In this document: one piece after another, positions 33,234 through 41,020 of the stretch
Numbering within the stretch: the first letter of the stretch is position 1
How the letters are laid out: each line of letters opens with the position of its first letter
DNA from: CBDDBU01 sp965226045
GTDB taxonomy: Bacteria; Pseudomonadota; Alphaproteobacteria; VGEJ01
NCBI GenBank assembly: GCA_965226045.1
Contig: CBDDBU010000017.1
Location: 1-64,000, forward strand
Direction: 5' to 3'
Length of the DNA: 64,000 bases
Notes under the pieces: generated by a model
The model's database searches: none
Told to the model about the DNA's origin: nothing
Seen by the model: the letters and a program-made list of their open reading frames with translations, nothing else
Position numbers and translations under genes: made by a program

Positions 33234-34208
33234 TCAGCCGACGTCGTGCGAGAGGTAGAATTGCGCCACCACGAAGACGGCGTAGGCGACCACAAAACCG
33301 GCCCCGACCGGCGCACGGATCGGTTTGCGGCGGATCAGGAACGGCGTCAACAGCAGCGCCGTCGCCAGCATGATCCACAGATCGACGTTCAACACCTCCG
33401 GTGGCACCGGCAGCGGGATAACTACCGCGGTGGCGCCGACCACGCCCAGGATGTTGAAGATGTTGCTGCCAATCACGTTGCCGATGGCCAGGTCGCCGTG
33501 ACCGTGCAGCACCGCGAAGATCACGGCGGCGAGCTCTGGCAGCGATGTCCCGACGGCGATTAATGTCAGGCCGATGACGGCTTCCGAGATGCCGGCCGCC
33601 CGCGCGAGATCGACCGCGCCTTCGATCAGCACATCGCCGCCGATCATCAGTCCGGCCAATCCGGCCAGGACGTACAACACCGAACGCCACAACGGACGTT
33701 GTTCGCCCTCGAACTCGGCCACCTCGTCGGCGTAGTACTGGCGCTCCGCGGCGTTGGCCCGACCGTGCCAATAGCGCCATGACAGATAGCCGAGCAGCAA
33801 GACGCACAAGACCAGGCCTTGCCAGCTCTCGATCGCGCCGCCCAGGCAAAACGCGGCGAACACGACGCTCGATACCATCATCACGATGTTGTCGAGATTC
33901 GCGGTCGGCACATCGCACGTCACCGGGCGCAGCAAGGCGGGCAGCCCGAGCACCAGCAAGATGTTGGCGACATTGCTGCCGACGACGTTGCCGATGGCGA
34001 GGGCGGGCGAGCCCTTTAGCGCGGCATCCAGGCTGACCGCCAACTCGGGCGCCGAGGTGCCGGCCGCGACCACGGTCAGGCCGATCAAGAGAGGGCTGAC
34101 GGCGAGGCGTCGGGCGAGCGAAACCGAGCCGCGCACGAGAAGATCGCCGCCCGCCAGCAGTACGATCAAGCCGCCGATGACTTGCACGTACATCACGGCG
34201 CTCGTCAT
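33234..34208 (-). CDS. Calcium/sodium antiporter, CaCA family (YrbG-like)
   Basis: A 324-residue membrane exchanger with two inverted alpha repeats. Repeat 1 has VVAAGTSAPELAVSLDAAL and IGNVVGSNVANILLVLG; repeat 2 has LIAVGTSLPELAAVIFAVL and IGNVIGSNIFNILGVVG. These Gly-Thr-Ser and Gly-Asn-Ser motifs bind cations. About ten helices surround a short polar loop. The family exports Ca2+ (or K+) in exchange for Na+ or H+. Its ATG (34208) is the last in a chain of four ATGs spaced 14 bases apart (see the repeat), so initiation may be by re-entry from mini-ORFs. It follows the CBS/PII/DUF1538 group in the same direction and may share its regulation. Confidence 0.9.
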   Translation of the reverse strand: MTSAVMYVQVIGGLIVLLAGGDLLVRGSVSLARRLAVSPLLIGLTVVAAGTSAPELAVSLDAALKGSPALAIGNVVGSNVANILLVLGLPALLRPVTCDVPTANLDNIVMMVSSVVFAAFCLGGAIESWQGLVLCVLLLGYLSWRYWHGRANAAERQYYADEVAEFEGEQRPLWRSVLYVLAGLAGLMIGGDVLIEGAVDLARAAGISEAVIGLTLIAVGTSLPELAAVIFAVLHGHGDLAIGNVIGSNIFNILGVVGATAVVIPLPVPPEVLNVDLWIMLATALLLTPFLIRRKPIRAPVGAGFVVAYAVFVVAQFYLSHDVG

Positions 34209-34250
34209 GGGACGGCCCTCATGGGACGGCCCTCATGGCGCGGTCGTCAT
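34195..34250 (-). repeat. 14-base tandem repeats forming linked mini-ORFs before the antiporter
   Basis: On the minus strand from 34250: ATGACGACCGCGCC, ATGAGGGCCGTCCC, ATGAGGGCCGTCCC, then ATGACGAGCGCCGT, which is already the start of the antiporter gene. Each of the first three ATGs opens a five-codon ORF (M-T-T-A-P or M-R-A-V-P) whose TGA overlaps the next ATG as ATGA. Ribosomes could pass stepwise from one to the next into the gene. Confidence 0.85.
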
Positions 34251-34290
34251 CGCGGCACCGGAGCACTCGACCGCCGGCGAGGACCAAGGC

Positions 34291-34707
34291 CTACAGTGGG
34301 CCTTCGGTCTGCGCCGCGTAGCGCAGGACCATGTCGCGTAGCGTTACCAGCCCGCCGAGATGGCCGCCCCGATCAACCACCACGGCCCGCGACAGGTCGA
34401 AACGAGACAACAGGCGGATCGCATACTTGATGTCCATGTCCTCGCGCAACGAGACCACCGGTTTCGACATGATCTCGTAGACGTTGACACGGTCGGGGGA
34501 GCGCTTCGCCGCGATCACGTGCGCGGCGATGTCGCCGATCACGACGATGCCAAGCTCGTCGTGTTCGTCACGTCGCTCGATCACGAGCGAACTCACGTCG
34601 TGTTCGACCATCGCGCCCAACGCCTGGCGTACCGTCGCCATCGCTTGGATTGTGTGAACCGAGCGGGCCATCACCTGGCCGACCGTGACTATGGCTTCGC
34701 CGCTCAT
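34291..34707 (-). CDS. Paired CBS-domain protein
   Basis: A 138-residue cytoplasmic protein of two CBS domains: about residues 8-62 (VGQVMARSVHTIQAMATVR, LGIVVIGDIAAHV) and 75-130 (VYEIMSKPVVSLREDMDIKY, GGLVTLRDMVLRYA). Paired CBS modules bind adenine nucleotides and often gate transporters. Its ATG overlaps the stop of the PII-like gene (ATGA, 34704-34707), so the two are translated together. Upstream lie two DUF1538 membrane genes. I infer that it senses energy state (ATP/AMP or cyclic di-nucleotide) for the transport complex. Confidence 0.88.
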   Translation of the reverse strand: MSGEAIVTVGQVMARSVHTIQAMATVRQALGAMVEHDVSSLVIERRDEHDELGIVVIGDIAAHVIAAKRSPDRVNVYEIMSKPVVSLREDMDIKYAIRLLSRFDLSRAVVVDRGGHLGGLVTLRDMVLRYAAQTEGPL

Positions 34708-35054
34708 ACCTCGTCCTCGATCTCGTGGCTGATGGTGTCCAGTTGCGTGGCCAGGCCGACGGCATCCTCGATCGCCACCTGAAACGCGATGCCGGCGCCG
34801 GCCTTGTCGTCGAACTGACCCACCCTCGCGATCTCCTCCAGTACCTTGCGGCTGATCTGTTCGGCGACCAGGAACAACAGGAGGTCGCGCTGACCCGCCA
34901 GATTGAGGCCCAAGAACGTTCGTTCCGGTTGCAGGCCCTCGCCCCGGGCACTGGTAATCACCGTGCAACCCGTGGCGCCGGCTTCGCGCGCGGCGCTCAG
35001 GATAGCCTCCGTGTCCTCATCGTCAACCAACGCCATGACAAGCTTGAACTTCAT
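34704..35054 (-). CDS. PII-like signalling protein
   Basis: A 116-residue protein with the ferredoxin-like PII fold: MKFKLVMALVDDEDTEAILS, GATGCTVITSARGEGLQPER, FLGLNLAGQRDLLLFLVAEQ and ISHEIEDEV at the end. It lacks the GlnB uridylylation-type T-loop; instead LQPERTFLGLNLAGQRD fills that region, and the gene is not near glnA or amtB. It is therefore a divergent PII-like protein rather than GlnB/GlnK. Both ends overlap neighbours by ATGA: the stop of the DUF1538 gene (35051-35054) and the start of the CBS gene. I expect it to bind a nucleotide and dock on the DUF1538 pair. Confidence 0.82.
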   Translation of the reverse strand: MKFKLVMALVDDEDTEAILSAAREAGATGCTVITSARGEGLQPERTFLGLNLAGQRDLLLFLVAEQISRKVLEEIARVGQFDDKAGAGIAFQVAIEDAVGLATQLDTISHEIEDEV

Positions 35055-35845
35055 GGGTTTCTCCTTTCGCCTGCGCGTCGATGCCACCAGGAGCTCAGCT
35101 GGGCATAGCCCAAGACCGAGATGATCGGGAAAACGCACGCGAACGCGATCAGGCCGAAGCCGTCGATCAGCGGGCTGCGGCCGGGTATGGTCGAGGCTAG
35201 GCCGAGACCCAGGGCGGCGACCAACGGAACCGTCACCGTCGAGGTCGTGACCCCACCGGAATCGTAGGCCAGCGGTATGATGGCGCGGGGCGCGCGCAGC
35301 GTCTGCAACAGCACGATGACGTAGGCAGCCATGATGAACAGGTGCAGCGAGCCGCCGGTCACGATCCGGTAGGCGCCGAGGGCGACGCCGGCGGCGACGC
35401 CGACCGCCACCGCCACCCGCAGGCCCCACACCCCGACCACGCCGCCGGACACGTCGTTGGCCCTGATCGCCACCGCGAGCAGCGCCGGCTCGGCGATGGC
35501 CGTCGCGAAACCGATCGCCGCCGCGAACACATAGACCCACGCATAGTCCGACCACACCAGCGCGATGGCCGCCCCGGTGGCGTCGAGGGAGGTGACGAAT
35601 TCCGGCGCCGTGAGCTGCGCCGCCATGACCCGCCCGAGCGGAAACAGCGCCTGTTCGAGGCCGACCGAGAACAAAGAGAGGCCCAAGATCACGTACACGA
35701 GCCCGGCCACCGCCTGGCGCCAGCGCGCCAAGCGCCGCCGCAGGATCGCGAACTGAAAGACGGCGATGATGACGGCGATGGGCAGCACGTCGCGCACGGT
35801 GGTGGCGATGGCCTCGGCCAAGGTCGCGATCAGCGTCTCGATCAT
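35051..35845 (-). CDS. DUF1538 membrane protein, second of a pair (UmpA/UmpB-like)
   Basis: A 264-residue membrane protein with about seven helices. It starts at ATG 35845 (MIETLIATLAEAIATTV). Shared family motifs are FQFAILRR, GLSLFSVGLEQALFPLG, FATAIAEPALLAVA, PLAYDSGGVTTSTVTVPLV, GLASTIPGRSPLIDGF and LIAFACVFPIISV. The neighbouring upstream gene codes for a homologue with the same blocks, so the two probably form a heterodimer. From memory, DUF1538 pairs were reported as two-component Na+(K+)/H+ antiporters named UmpAB in Halomonas; function here is by analogy. Its TGA overlaps the PII-like start. Confidence 0.85.
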   Translation of the reverse strand: MIETLIATLAEAIATTVRDVLPIAVIIAVFQFAILRRRLARWRQAVAGLVYVILGLSLFSVGLEQALFPLGRVMAAQLTAPEFVTSLDATGAAIALVWSDYAWVYVFAAAIGFATAIAEPALLAVAIRANDVSGGVVGVWGLRVAVAVGVAAGVALGAYRIVTGGSLHLFIMAAYVIVLLQTLRAPRAIIPLAYDSGGVTTSTVTVPLVAALGLGLASTIPGRSPLIDGFGLIAFACVFPIISVLGYAQLSSWWHRRAGERRNP

Positions 35846-35852
35846 GGTCGCG

Positions 35853-36623
35853 CTAGGTCTCCGCCAACAGCGCCCACAGCGGGCCCCACAGCATGCCAAA
35901 GATCATCACGAAGATCATCGGCGTGAGGCTGGCGAAGGCGATCAGCCCGAACCCGTCGAGCAGCGGATTGCGGCCGCGGATGACGCTGGCGAGGCCGACG
36001 CCGAGTGCCGTGACCAGAGGCACCGTGATGGTCGAGGTGGTGACCCCACCCGAATCGTAAGCGATGCCGACGATCTCCGCGGGCGCGAGCGGCGTCATCG
36101 CCAGGACCAGCGCATAGCCGCCGATGATCATGTACTGGATCGGCCAGCCCTTGAGGATACGCAGGACGCCCGCGATCAGGGCCAAACCGACCGCCACCGC
36201 CACCGTGTAGCGCAGCGCCAGGGCGTAGGTCCGCTCGGCCGCCGCGCTGTCGAGCGTGCCGGCCTCGCGGGCGGCGTGGGCGGCTTCGCCGGCCACGGCG
36301 ACCAGCGCCGGCTCGGCGATCGTGGTGCCAAAGCCGAGGCAGAACGAAAACAAGAACAGCAGCGACAGATTGCCCCGCCGCGCCAGTCCGTGGGCCATGT
36401 TCTCGCCGATCGGAAACAGCCCGATCTCCAGCCCCTGGACGAACAGCGTCAGCCCGACGACAACCAGGACGAGGCCGCCGATCATGGTGGCCAGATCGGG
36501 GAACGGCTGGTTGATGACCACCAGCTGAAAAAACGCGACCACCGCGACGATCGGGGCGAGATCCCGAATCGAGCCCAGGAACAAGCGCAGGAATTTGGGG
36601 AGGCTTTGCGTCATCGCAGCCAT
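35853..36623 (-). CDS. DUF1538 membrane protein, first of a pair (UmpA/UmpB-like)
   Basis: A 256-residue membrane protein homologous to the next gene. It has FFQLVVINQPFPD, GLTLFVQGLEIGLFPIGENM, LGFGTTIAEPALVAVAGEAA, GIAYDSGGVTTSTITVPLV, GLASVIRGRNPLLDGF and LIAFASLTPMIFVMIFG. The AEPAL and DSGGVTTST blocks, with acidic residues in membrane segments, are likely ion-binding parts. Only seven bases separate it from the second DUF1538 gene, and it starts 27 bases after the uvrB stop. Together with the PII-like, CBS and CaCA genes it forms the proposed regulated cation transport module. Confidence 0.86.
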   Translation of the reverse strand: MAAMTQSLPKFLRLFLGSIRDLAPIVAVVAFFQLVVINQPFPDLATMIGGLVLVVVGLTLFVQGLEIGLFPIGENMAHGLARRGNLSLLFLFSFCLGFGTTIAEPALVAVAGEAAHAAREAGTLDSAAAERTYALALRYTVAVAVGLALIAGVLRILKGWPIQYMIIGGYALVLAMTPLAPAEIVGIAYDSGGVTTSTITVPLVTALGVGLASVIRGRNPLLDGFGLIAFASLTPMIFVMIFGMLWGPLWALLAET

Positions 36624-36650
36624 GGCTGAGCGGGTCGGACGCCGCCCAGA

Positions 36651-38825
36651 TTACATGCGAAGCGGTTTTTGCGTCTTGCCGCGGCGCTGCCGCGTCCCCG
36701 GCCGGCCGGCCGACGAGCGTGGCCGCCCGCTGGCGCCGGCGCGACCGCCCGTGGGTTCGACGATGCCGAGATCGGTGCTGCGCAGGCGCTTCATTTCGTC
36801 GCGCAGGCGGGCGGCGTCCTCGAACTCAAGGTTGGAGGCATGTTCGAGCATGCGCTTCTCGAGGCCTGCAAGATGCGCCTCGAGGTTGGCGCCCACGAGG
36901 TGGGGGACCTCATCGTCGCCTGTCCCGACCGTCACGTAGTCGCTCTCCCAGACCCCGTCGAGAACGTCACCGATCGATTTGCGGATCGATTCCGGGGTGA
37001 TGCCGTTGGCGACGTTGAAGGCCTGTTGCTTTTCGCGGCGGCGATTGGTCTCGCCGATTGCGCCCTCAAGGCTGTTGGTCAAGCGGTCGGCATACAGAAT
37101 CACGCGGCCCTCGACGTTGCGCGCGGCTCGGCCGATGGTCTGGATCAATGAGGTGCGCGAGCGCAGAAAGCCCTCCTTGTCGGCGTCCAGGATCGCCACC
37201 AGCCCGCACTCCGGAATGTCGAGCCCCTCGCGCAACAGGTTGATGCCAATCAGCACGTCATAGGCCCCGAGCCTGAGGTCGCGGATCAGCTCGATGCGCT
37301 CGATGGTGTCGATGTCGGAGTGTAGATAGCGCACCCGAATCCCGGCCTCGTGGATGTACTCGGTCAAATCCTCGGCCATGCGCTTGGTCAGAGTCGTGAC
37401 CAGAACGCGCTGGCCGTTGGCCGCCACAGCTCGGCACTCGCCGATCAGATCGTCGACCTGGGTCTCGACGGGGCGCACGATGCAGACCGGATCGATCAGG
37501 CCGGTCGGCCGGATGAGTTGTTCGACCACGACGCCGCCGGTCCGCTCCAATTCCCACGGTCCGGGCGTCGCCGACACGAACAGGGTCTGCGCGCGCATCG
37601 CGTCCCACTCCTCGAACTTGAGTGGCCGGTTATCGACGCACGAGGGCAGCCGGAAGCCGAACTCGGCCAGGGTCGACTTGCGGTTGAAGTCGCCGCGGAA
37701 CATGCCGCCGAGCTGCGGCACTGTCACATGGCTCTCGTCGACGAACACCAGCGCGCCCTCCGGCAGGTATTCGAACAGGGTCGGCGGCGGCTCGCCGGCC
37801 TCGCGGCCGGTGAGAAAGCGCGAGTAGTTCTCGATTCCCGCGCATGACCCGGTCGCTTCCATCATCTCGATATCGAACAGGGTGCGCTGTTCGAGACGCT
37901 GGGCCTCCAGCAGCTTGCCCTGGGCGTTGAACTCCTCGATCCGCGCGGCCAGCTCGAGTTTGATCCGTTTGACCGCCTGGCGCAGCGTTGGCCGCGGCGT
38001 CACGTAGTGGCTGTTGGCGTAGATCTTGACCGCGTCGAGTTCGGCGCTGCGCTCTCCGGTCAAGGGGTCAAACTCGGTGATGGCCTCGATTTCGTCGCCA
38101 AACAGCGACAGCCGCCAGGCGCGATCCTCGAGGTGCGAAGGAAAGATCTCGACGGTGTCGCCGCGCACCCGCAGCGCTCCACGCTGGAAGGCAGTGTCGT
38201 TGCGCCGATACTGGATTTCGATCAGCCGTTTAAGGATTTCCCGGCGATCGATGCGCTGGCCGATATGCAACGGGATCGCCATGTCCTGGTAGGTCTCGGC
38301 GGCGCCGATGCCATAGATGCACGAGACCGAGGCAATGATGATGACGTCGTCGCGCTCCAGCACCGCCCGGGTCGCCGAGTGGCGCATGCGATCGATCTGC
38401 TCGTTGATGGCGGAGTCTTTCTCGATATAGGTATCGCTGCGCGGCACGTAGGCTTCGGGCTGGTAGTAGTCGTAGTAGGAGACGAAGTACTCGACCGAAT
38501 TGTCGGGGAAGAAACTCTTCATCTCGCCGTAGAGCTGCGCCGCCAGTGTCTTGTTGGGGGCGAGGATCAGGGTCGGCCGCTGGGCGCCCGCGATCACGTG
38601 CGCCATGGTGAAGGTCTTGCCCGAGCCCGTCACGCCGAGTAGTACCTGATCGCGCTCCCCCTGGCGCAATCCCTCCGACAGCTCCTTGATAGCCTGCGGT
38701 TGATCGCCGGATGCTTGGTAGTCGGACACCAGCTTGAAGGGGATGCCGCCCTCGCTCTTGCCGCCAACCTTGTAGTGAGCGACCGGCTTGGCCGGATCGG
38801 GGGGCAACATGCTCTCGGCGCGCAT
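36651..38825 (-). CDS. uvrB: Excinuclease ABC subunit B
   Basis: UvrB is the damage-verifying helicase-like subunit of nucleotide excision repair. The 724-residue protein shows Walker A GVTGSGKTFT (about residues 64-73), the beta-hairpin region SVEYFVSYYDYYQPEAYVP, SVSCIYGIG, motif LVFVDESHVTVP (DESH), helicase motifs LFVSATPG, VLVTTLTKRMAEDLT, INLLREGLDIPE, QTIGRAARN, and the C-terminal UVR domain (LEKRMLEHASNLEFEDAARL) that binds UvrC. The basic tail KTQKPLRM is lineage-specific. It precedes the DUF1538 genes in the same direction with a 27-base gap. Confidence 0.96.
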   Translation of the reverse strand: MRAESMLPPDPAKPVAHYKVGGKSEGGIPFKLVSDYQASGDQPQAIKELSEGLRQGERDQVLLGVTGSGKTFTMAHVIAGAQRPTLILAPNKTLAAQLYGEMKSFFPDNSVEYFVSYYDYYQPEAYVPRSDTYIEKDSAINEQIDRMRHSATRAVLERDDVIIIASVSCIYGIGAAETYQDMAIPLHIGQRIDRREILKRLIEIQYRRNDTAFQRGALRVRGDTVEIFPSHLEDRAWRLSLFGDEIEAITEFDPLTGERSAELDAVKIYANSHYVTPRPTLRQAVKRIKLELAARIEEFNAQGKLLEAQRLEQRTLFDIEMMEATGSCAGIENYSRFLTGREAGEPPPTLFEYLPEGALVFVDESHVTVPQLGGMFRGDFNRKSTLAEFGFRLPSCVDNRPLKFEEWDAMRAQTLFVSATPGPWELERTGGVVVEQLIRPTGLIDPVCIVRPVETQVDDLIGECRAVAANGQRVLVTTLTKRMAEDLTEYIHEAGIRVRYLHSDIDTIERIELIRDLRLGAYDVLIGINLLREGLDIPECGLVAILDADKEGFLRSRTSLIQTIGRAARNVEGRVILYADRLTNSLEGAIGETNRRREKQQAFNVANGITPESIRKSIGDVLDGVWESDYVTVGTGDDEVPHLVGANLEAHLAGLEKRMLEHASNLEFEDAARLRDEMKRLRSTDLGIVEPTGGRAGASGRPRSSAGRPGTRQRRGKTQKPLRM

Positions 38826-38882
38826 GCCTACTTATATGCGGTCGGACTGATCGATTGCCAGCCGCGCGGCTGGCCGCCGGCG

Positions 38883-39671
38883 TTAGCCCTCGGCGCCGCG
38901 AGCGCTCTGTTTGTTGGCGTACATCGCGCGGTCGGCGGCGGCCAGGGCGTCGTCGACCGATTCGCCGGGTTTGAATGTATAGACCCCGTAGGCGACGGTG
39001 AGCGGGATAGGTTGGCCTTCCCACTCAAACGGCGCGGCGCTGATCGCGCTCGCCAGAGTCTCCGCCTTGTCGAGCGCCGCCGGCAGGTCGCTTTGCGCGA
39101 GAATGACCGCGAACTCGTCGCCCCCGAGGCGGCCGACCACATCCGAGTCGCGGACCCTTTCAAGGAGGACATTGGCGACCCGCAGCAGCGCCGCGTCGCC
39201 GGCGCTATGGCCATGGGTGTCATTGATGCCCTTAAGGCAGTTGAGGTCGAAATAGACGACGCTGTTGGGTGTCTCGTAGCGTTCGGTCACCGAGATATAG
39301 CGCGCGAGCTCGCGGACGAAGGCGCGCCGGTTGGCGAGCGGCGCCAACGGGTCCTGATCGGCAAGGCGCTCGAGGGTGGCGAGCCGCTCGCGCGTCCGTT
39401 CCACTTCCTTGCGCATGCCTTCGACCTCGGCCATCAGTGCGACCAACGTGGCGCGCACCCTGGGCGTCAGCTCGTTCTCGGGAATTCCCATCACCGACAC
39501 CGAGTCCACGATTTCGCGCACCTCCGCCGACCGTGCCTCGGTGGCGGCCGTGTCGGGTTCGTCGGTGCGGCGGACCTCGCGCGCAGCCCCCGAGAGGCGT
39601 AAGCGCGGCGCACGCGCGGCTTTGGGCGCTTCAGTGACCGCCATGGTCCGCCGGCCTAGGTTTTTACCCAT
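38883..39671 (-). CDS. Diguanylate cyclase (GGDEF domain)
   Basis: A 262-residue soluble protein producing cyclic di-GMP. An N-terminal low-complexity part is followed by a coiled coil (VEGMRKEVERTRERLATLER) and a GGDEF domain from about residue 105: DQDPLAPLANRRAF, VYFDLNCLKGINDTHGH, GRLGGDEFAVIL. The active-site GGDEF is intact, and RDSD five residues before it is a product-inhibition I-site. The start is uncertain: ATG 39671 (MGKNLGRR) or ATG 39644 (MAVTEAPK). An IS5 remnant begins only about 15 bases upstream of the first, so the native promoter was probably displaced. Confidence 0.9.
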   Translation of the reverse strand: MGKNLGRRTMAVTEAPKAARAPRLRLSGAAREVRRTDEPDTAATEARSAEVREIVDSVSVMGIPENELTPRVRATLVALMAEVEGMRKEVERTRERLATLERLADQDPLAPLANRRAFVRELARYISVTERYETPNSVVYFDLNCLKGINDTHGHSAGDAALLRVANVLLERVRDSDVVGRLGGDEFAVILAQSDLPAALDKAETLASAISAAPFEWEGQPIPLTVAYGVYTFKPGESVDDALAAADRAMYANKQSARGAEG

Positions 39672-39686
39672 AAAGGGGGTTCCCTT

Positions 39687-40338
39687 GAGGGGCGACTTGT
39701 GATTCAAGCTTCCAAACGACGGAGGCTTGAACGATGGCTCGATTTGACCTTGCGGATGCGGAGTGGGGGATCATGGCGCCTCTGTTGCCGAACAAGCCGC
39801 GCGGGGTGCCGCGCCAGGATGATCGGCGGGTTCTCAATGGCATCTTCTTCATTTTGCGCACGGGCTCGCCATGGGCGCGACCTGCCTGAGCGGTACGGGC
39901 CCTACACGACGGTCTATAACCGTTTCAACCGATGGGCCAAGAAAGGCGTGTGGCTGAGGATATTCGAGGCACTGGCGGAACAATCGCCGGCTTCGCTGCA
40001 TCTGATTGACACCTCGATTGTCCGCGCCCACCAGCACGCCGCTGGCGGTAAAAAGGGGGCGCCGATAACGCCATCGGCCGTTCTCGTGGAGGATTGAGCA
40101 CCGCCCATGGCCTGCCGGTCCGTCTCGTGCTGACGCCCGGCCAGGCTTCCGACAAAACGACGTTCCCGGCTCTCATCGAGGGGTTGCGTCTGGCGCGCGA
40201 CGTGGTTGCCGACCGCGGCTTCTTCTCTCGCGCCATCATCGAGCTGATCGAGGCCAACGGCGCGACCGCCCACATCCCGAGCCCGAGCAACGTCCGGGTC
40301 CGCCGCGTCGTTGACCTGAAAATCTATCGCCGCCGTAA
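39687..40338 (+). mobile_element. IS5-family (IS427-like) remnant
   Basis: The left end lies at about GAGGGGCGACTTGTGATTC (39687) and the transposase begins at 39734. The right end is missing: homology stops after YRRRN near 40338, before the conserved C-terminal part and the second inverted repeat. The remnant stands between the GGDEF gene and purE. Confidence 0.7.
39734..40338 (+). pseudogene. Broken IS5-family transposase
   Basis: It opens MARFDLADAEWGIMAPLLPN, the standard IS427-group start. After RTGSPW one extra G shifts the frame; the next frame gives PERYGPYTTVYNRFNRWAKK and LHLIDTSIVRAHQHAAGGKK. At AAAAAGGGGG (about 40049) the frame changes again, as in the programmed slippage of IS427 elements, with DNAIGRSRGGL read across the shift. 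Downstream, ST joins HGLPVRLVLTPGQASDKT directly, so the usual KIHALVDA segment is lost. The end after YRRRN, with the catalytic Glu region, is missing. At least three defects make it inactive. Confidence 0.85.
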
Positions 40339-40373
40339 CCCTAGCTTCCGTCAGACTGTGGATGCGCCATTAT

Positions 40374-40432
40374 GAGTCCCATGCTCGCGACCACTCCCGT
40401 CGCGCGCGCGACGGGAGTGGTGCATGGGACTC
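40374..40432. repeat. 59-base near-perfect palindrome between the IS5 remnant and purE
   Basis: GAGTCCCATGC and CCACTCCCGTCGCGCG on the left are mirrored by CGCGCGACGGGAGTGG and GCATGGGACTC on the right, with a six-base TCGCGA bulge on one side and a single T on the other. There is practically no loop. As RNA it would be a very stable hairpin. No T run follows. It may be a miniature mobile element, a terminator-like structure or the mark of the IS5 deletion. Confidence 0.85.
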
Positions 40433-40516
40433 ACCATACGTGACAGCGCCGTGAGATGCACGCACACGGCGCACCTGGGGCGCCTATAATCCGGCGTTCG
40501 GTTGGGAGGAAACGAG

Positions 40517-41014
40517 ATGGCGATGGCGATACCACGGGTCGGCGTTCTCATGGGCAGTCAGAGCGATTGGGCCACCATGCGTCAGGCGGGCGAGGTGCTG
40601 ACGGAGCTCGGCATCGGTCACGAAAGCCGCATCATCTCCGCCCACCGCCGTCCCGACCGTCTGGCCGAGTACGCGGGCGCAGCGCGCGAGAACGGCCTTC
40701 GGGTGCTGATCGCGGGCGCCGGTGGGGCGGCGGCGCTGCCCGGCATGGTCGCGGCGCTGACGACGCTGCCGGTGTTCGGGGTACCGATTCAGACTCAGAC
40801 CTTGGGCGGTCTCGACAGCCTGCTCTCGATGGTTCAAATGCCGCGCGGCGTGCCGGTGGGCACGCTGGCGATCGGCGCCGCCGGCGCGGTCAACGCCGGC
40901 CTGCTTGCCGCCGCCGTGCTGGCGCTTGGCGACGACGAGGTCGCGGCGGCGCTCCAGGCGTGGCGTGAGCGCCGCAACGCGTCGCTGCCCGAGGAGCCCA
41001 CGGATACGAGCTAG
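40517..41014 (+). CDS. purE: N5-carboxyaminoimidazole ribonucleotide mutase
   Basis: PurE class I moves the carboxyl group of N5-CAIR to C4 in purine synthesis. The 165-residue protein has VGVLMGSQSDWATMRQAGE, the catalytic SAHRRPDRLAEYA, IAGAGGAAALPGMVAALT and VFGVPIQTQTLGGLDSLLS. The ATG at 40517 follows GGGAGGA at 40504-40510. In most relatives purK follows directly; here the next gene is on the opposite strand, so purK must be elsewhere or the pathway altered. It is flanked on the left by the IS5 remnant and palindrome. Confidence 0.94.
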   Translation: MAMAIPRVGVLMGSQSDWATMRQAGEVLTELGIGHESRIISAHRRPDRLAEYAGAARENGLRVLIAGAGGAAALPGMVAALTTLPVFGVPIQTQTLGGLDSLLSMVQMPRGVPVGTLAIGAAGAVNAGLLAAAVLALGDDEVAAALQAWRERRNASLPEEPTDTS

Positions 41015-41020
41015 CCGGGC

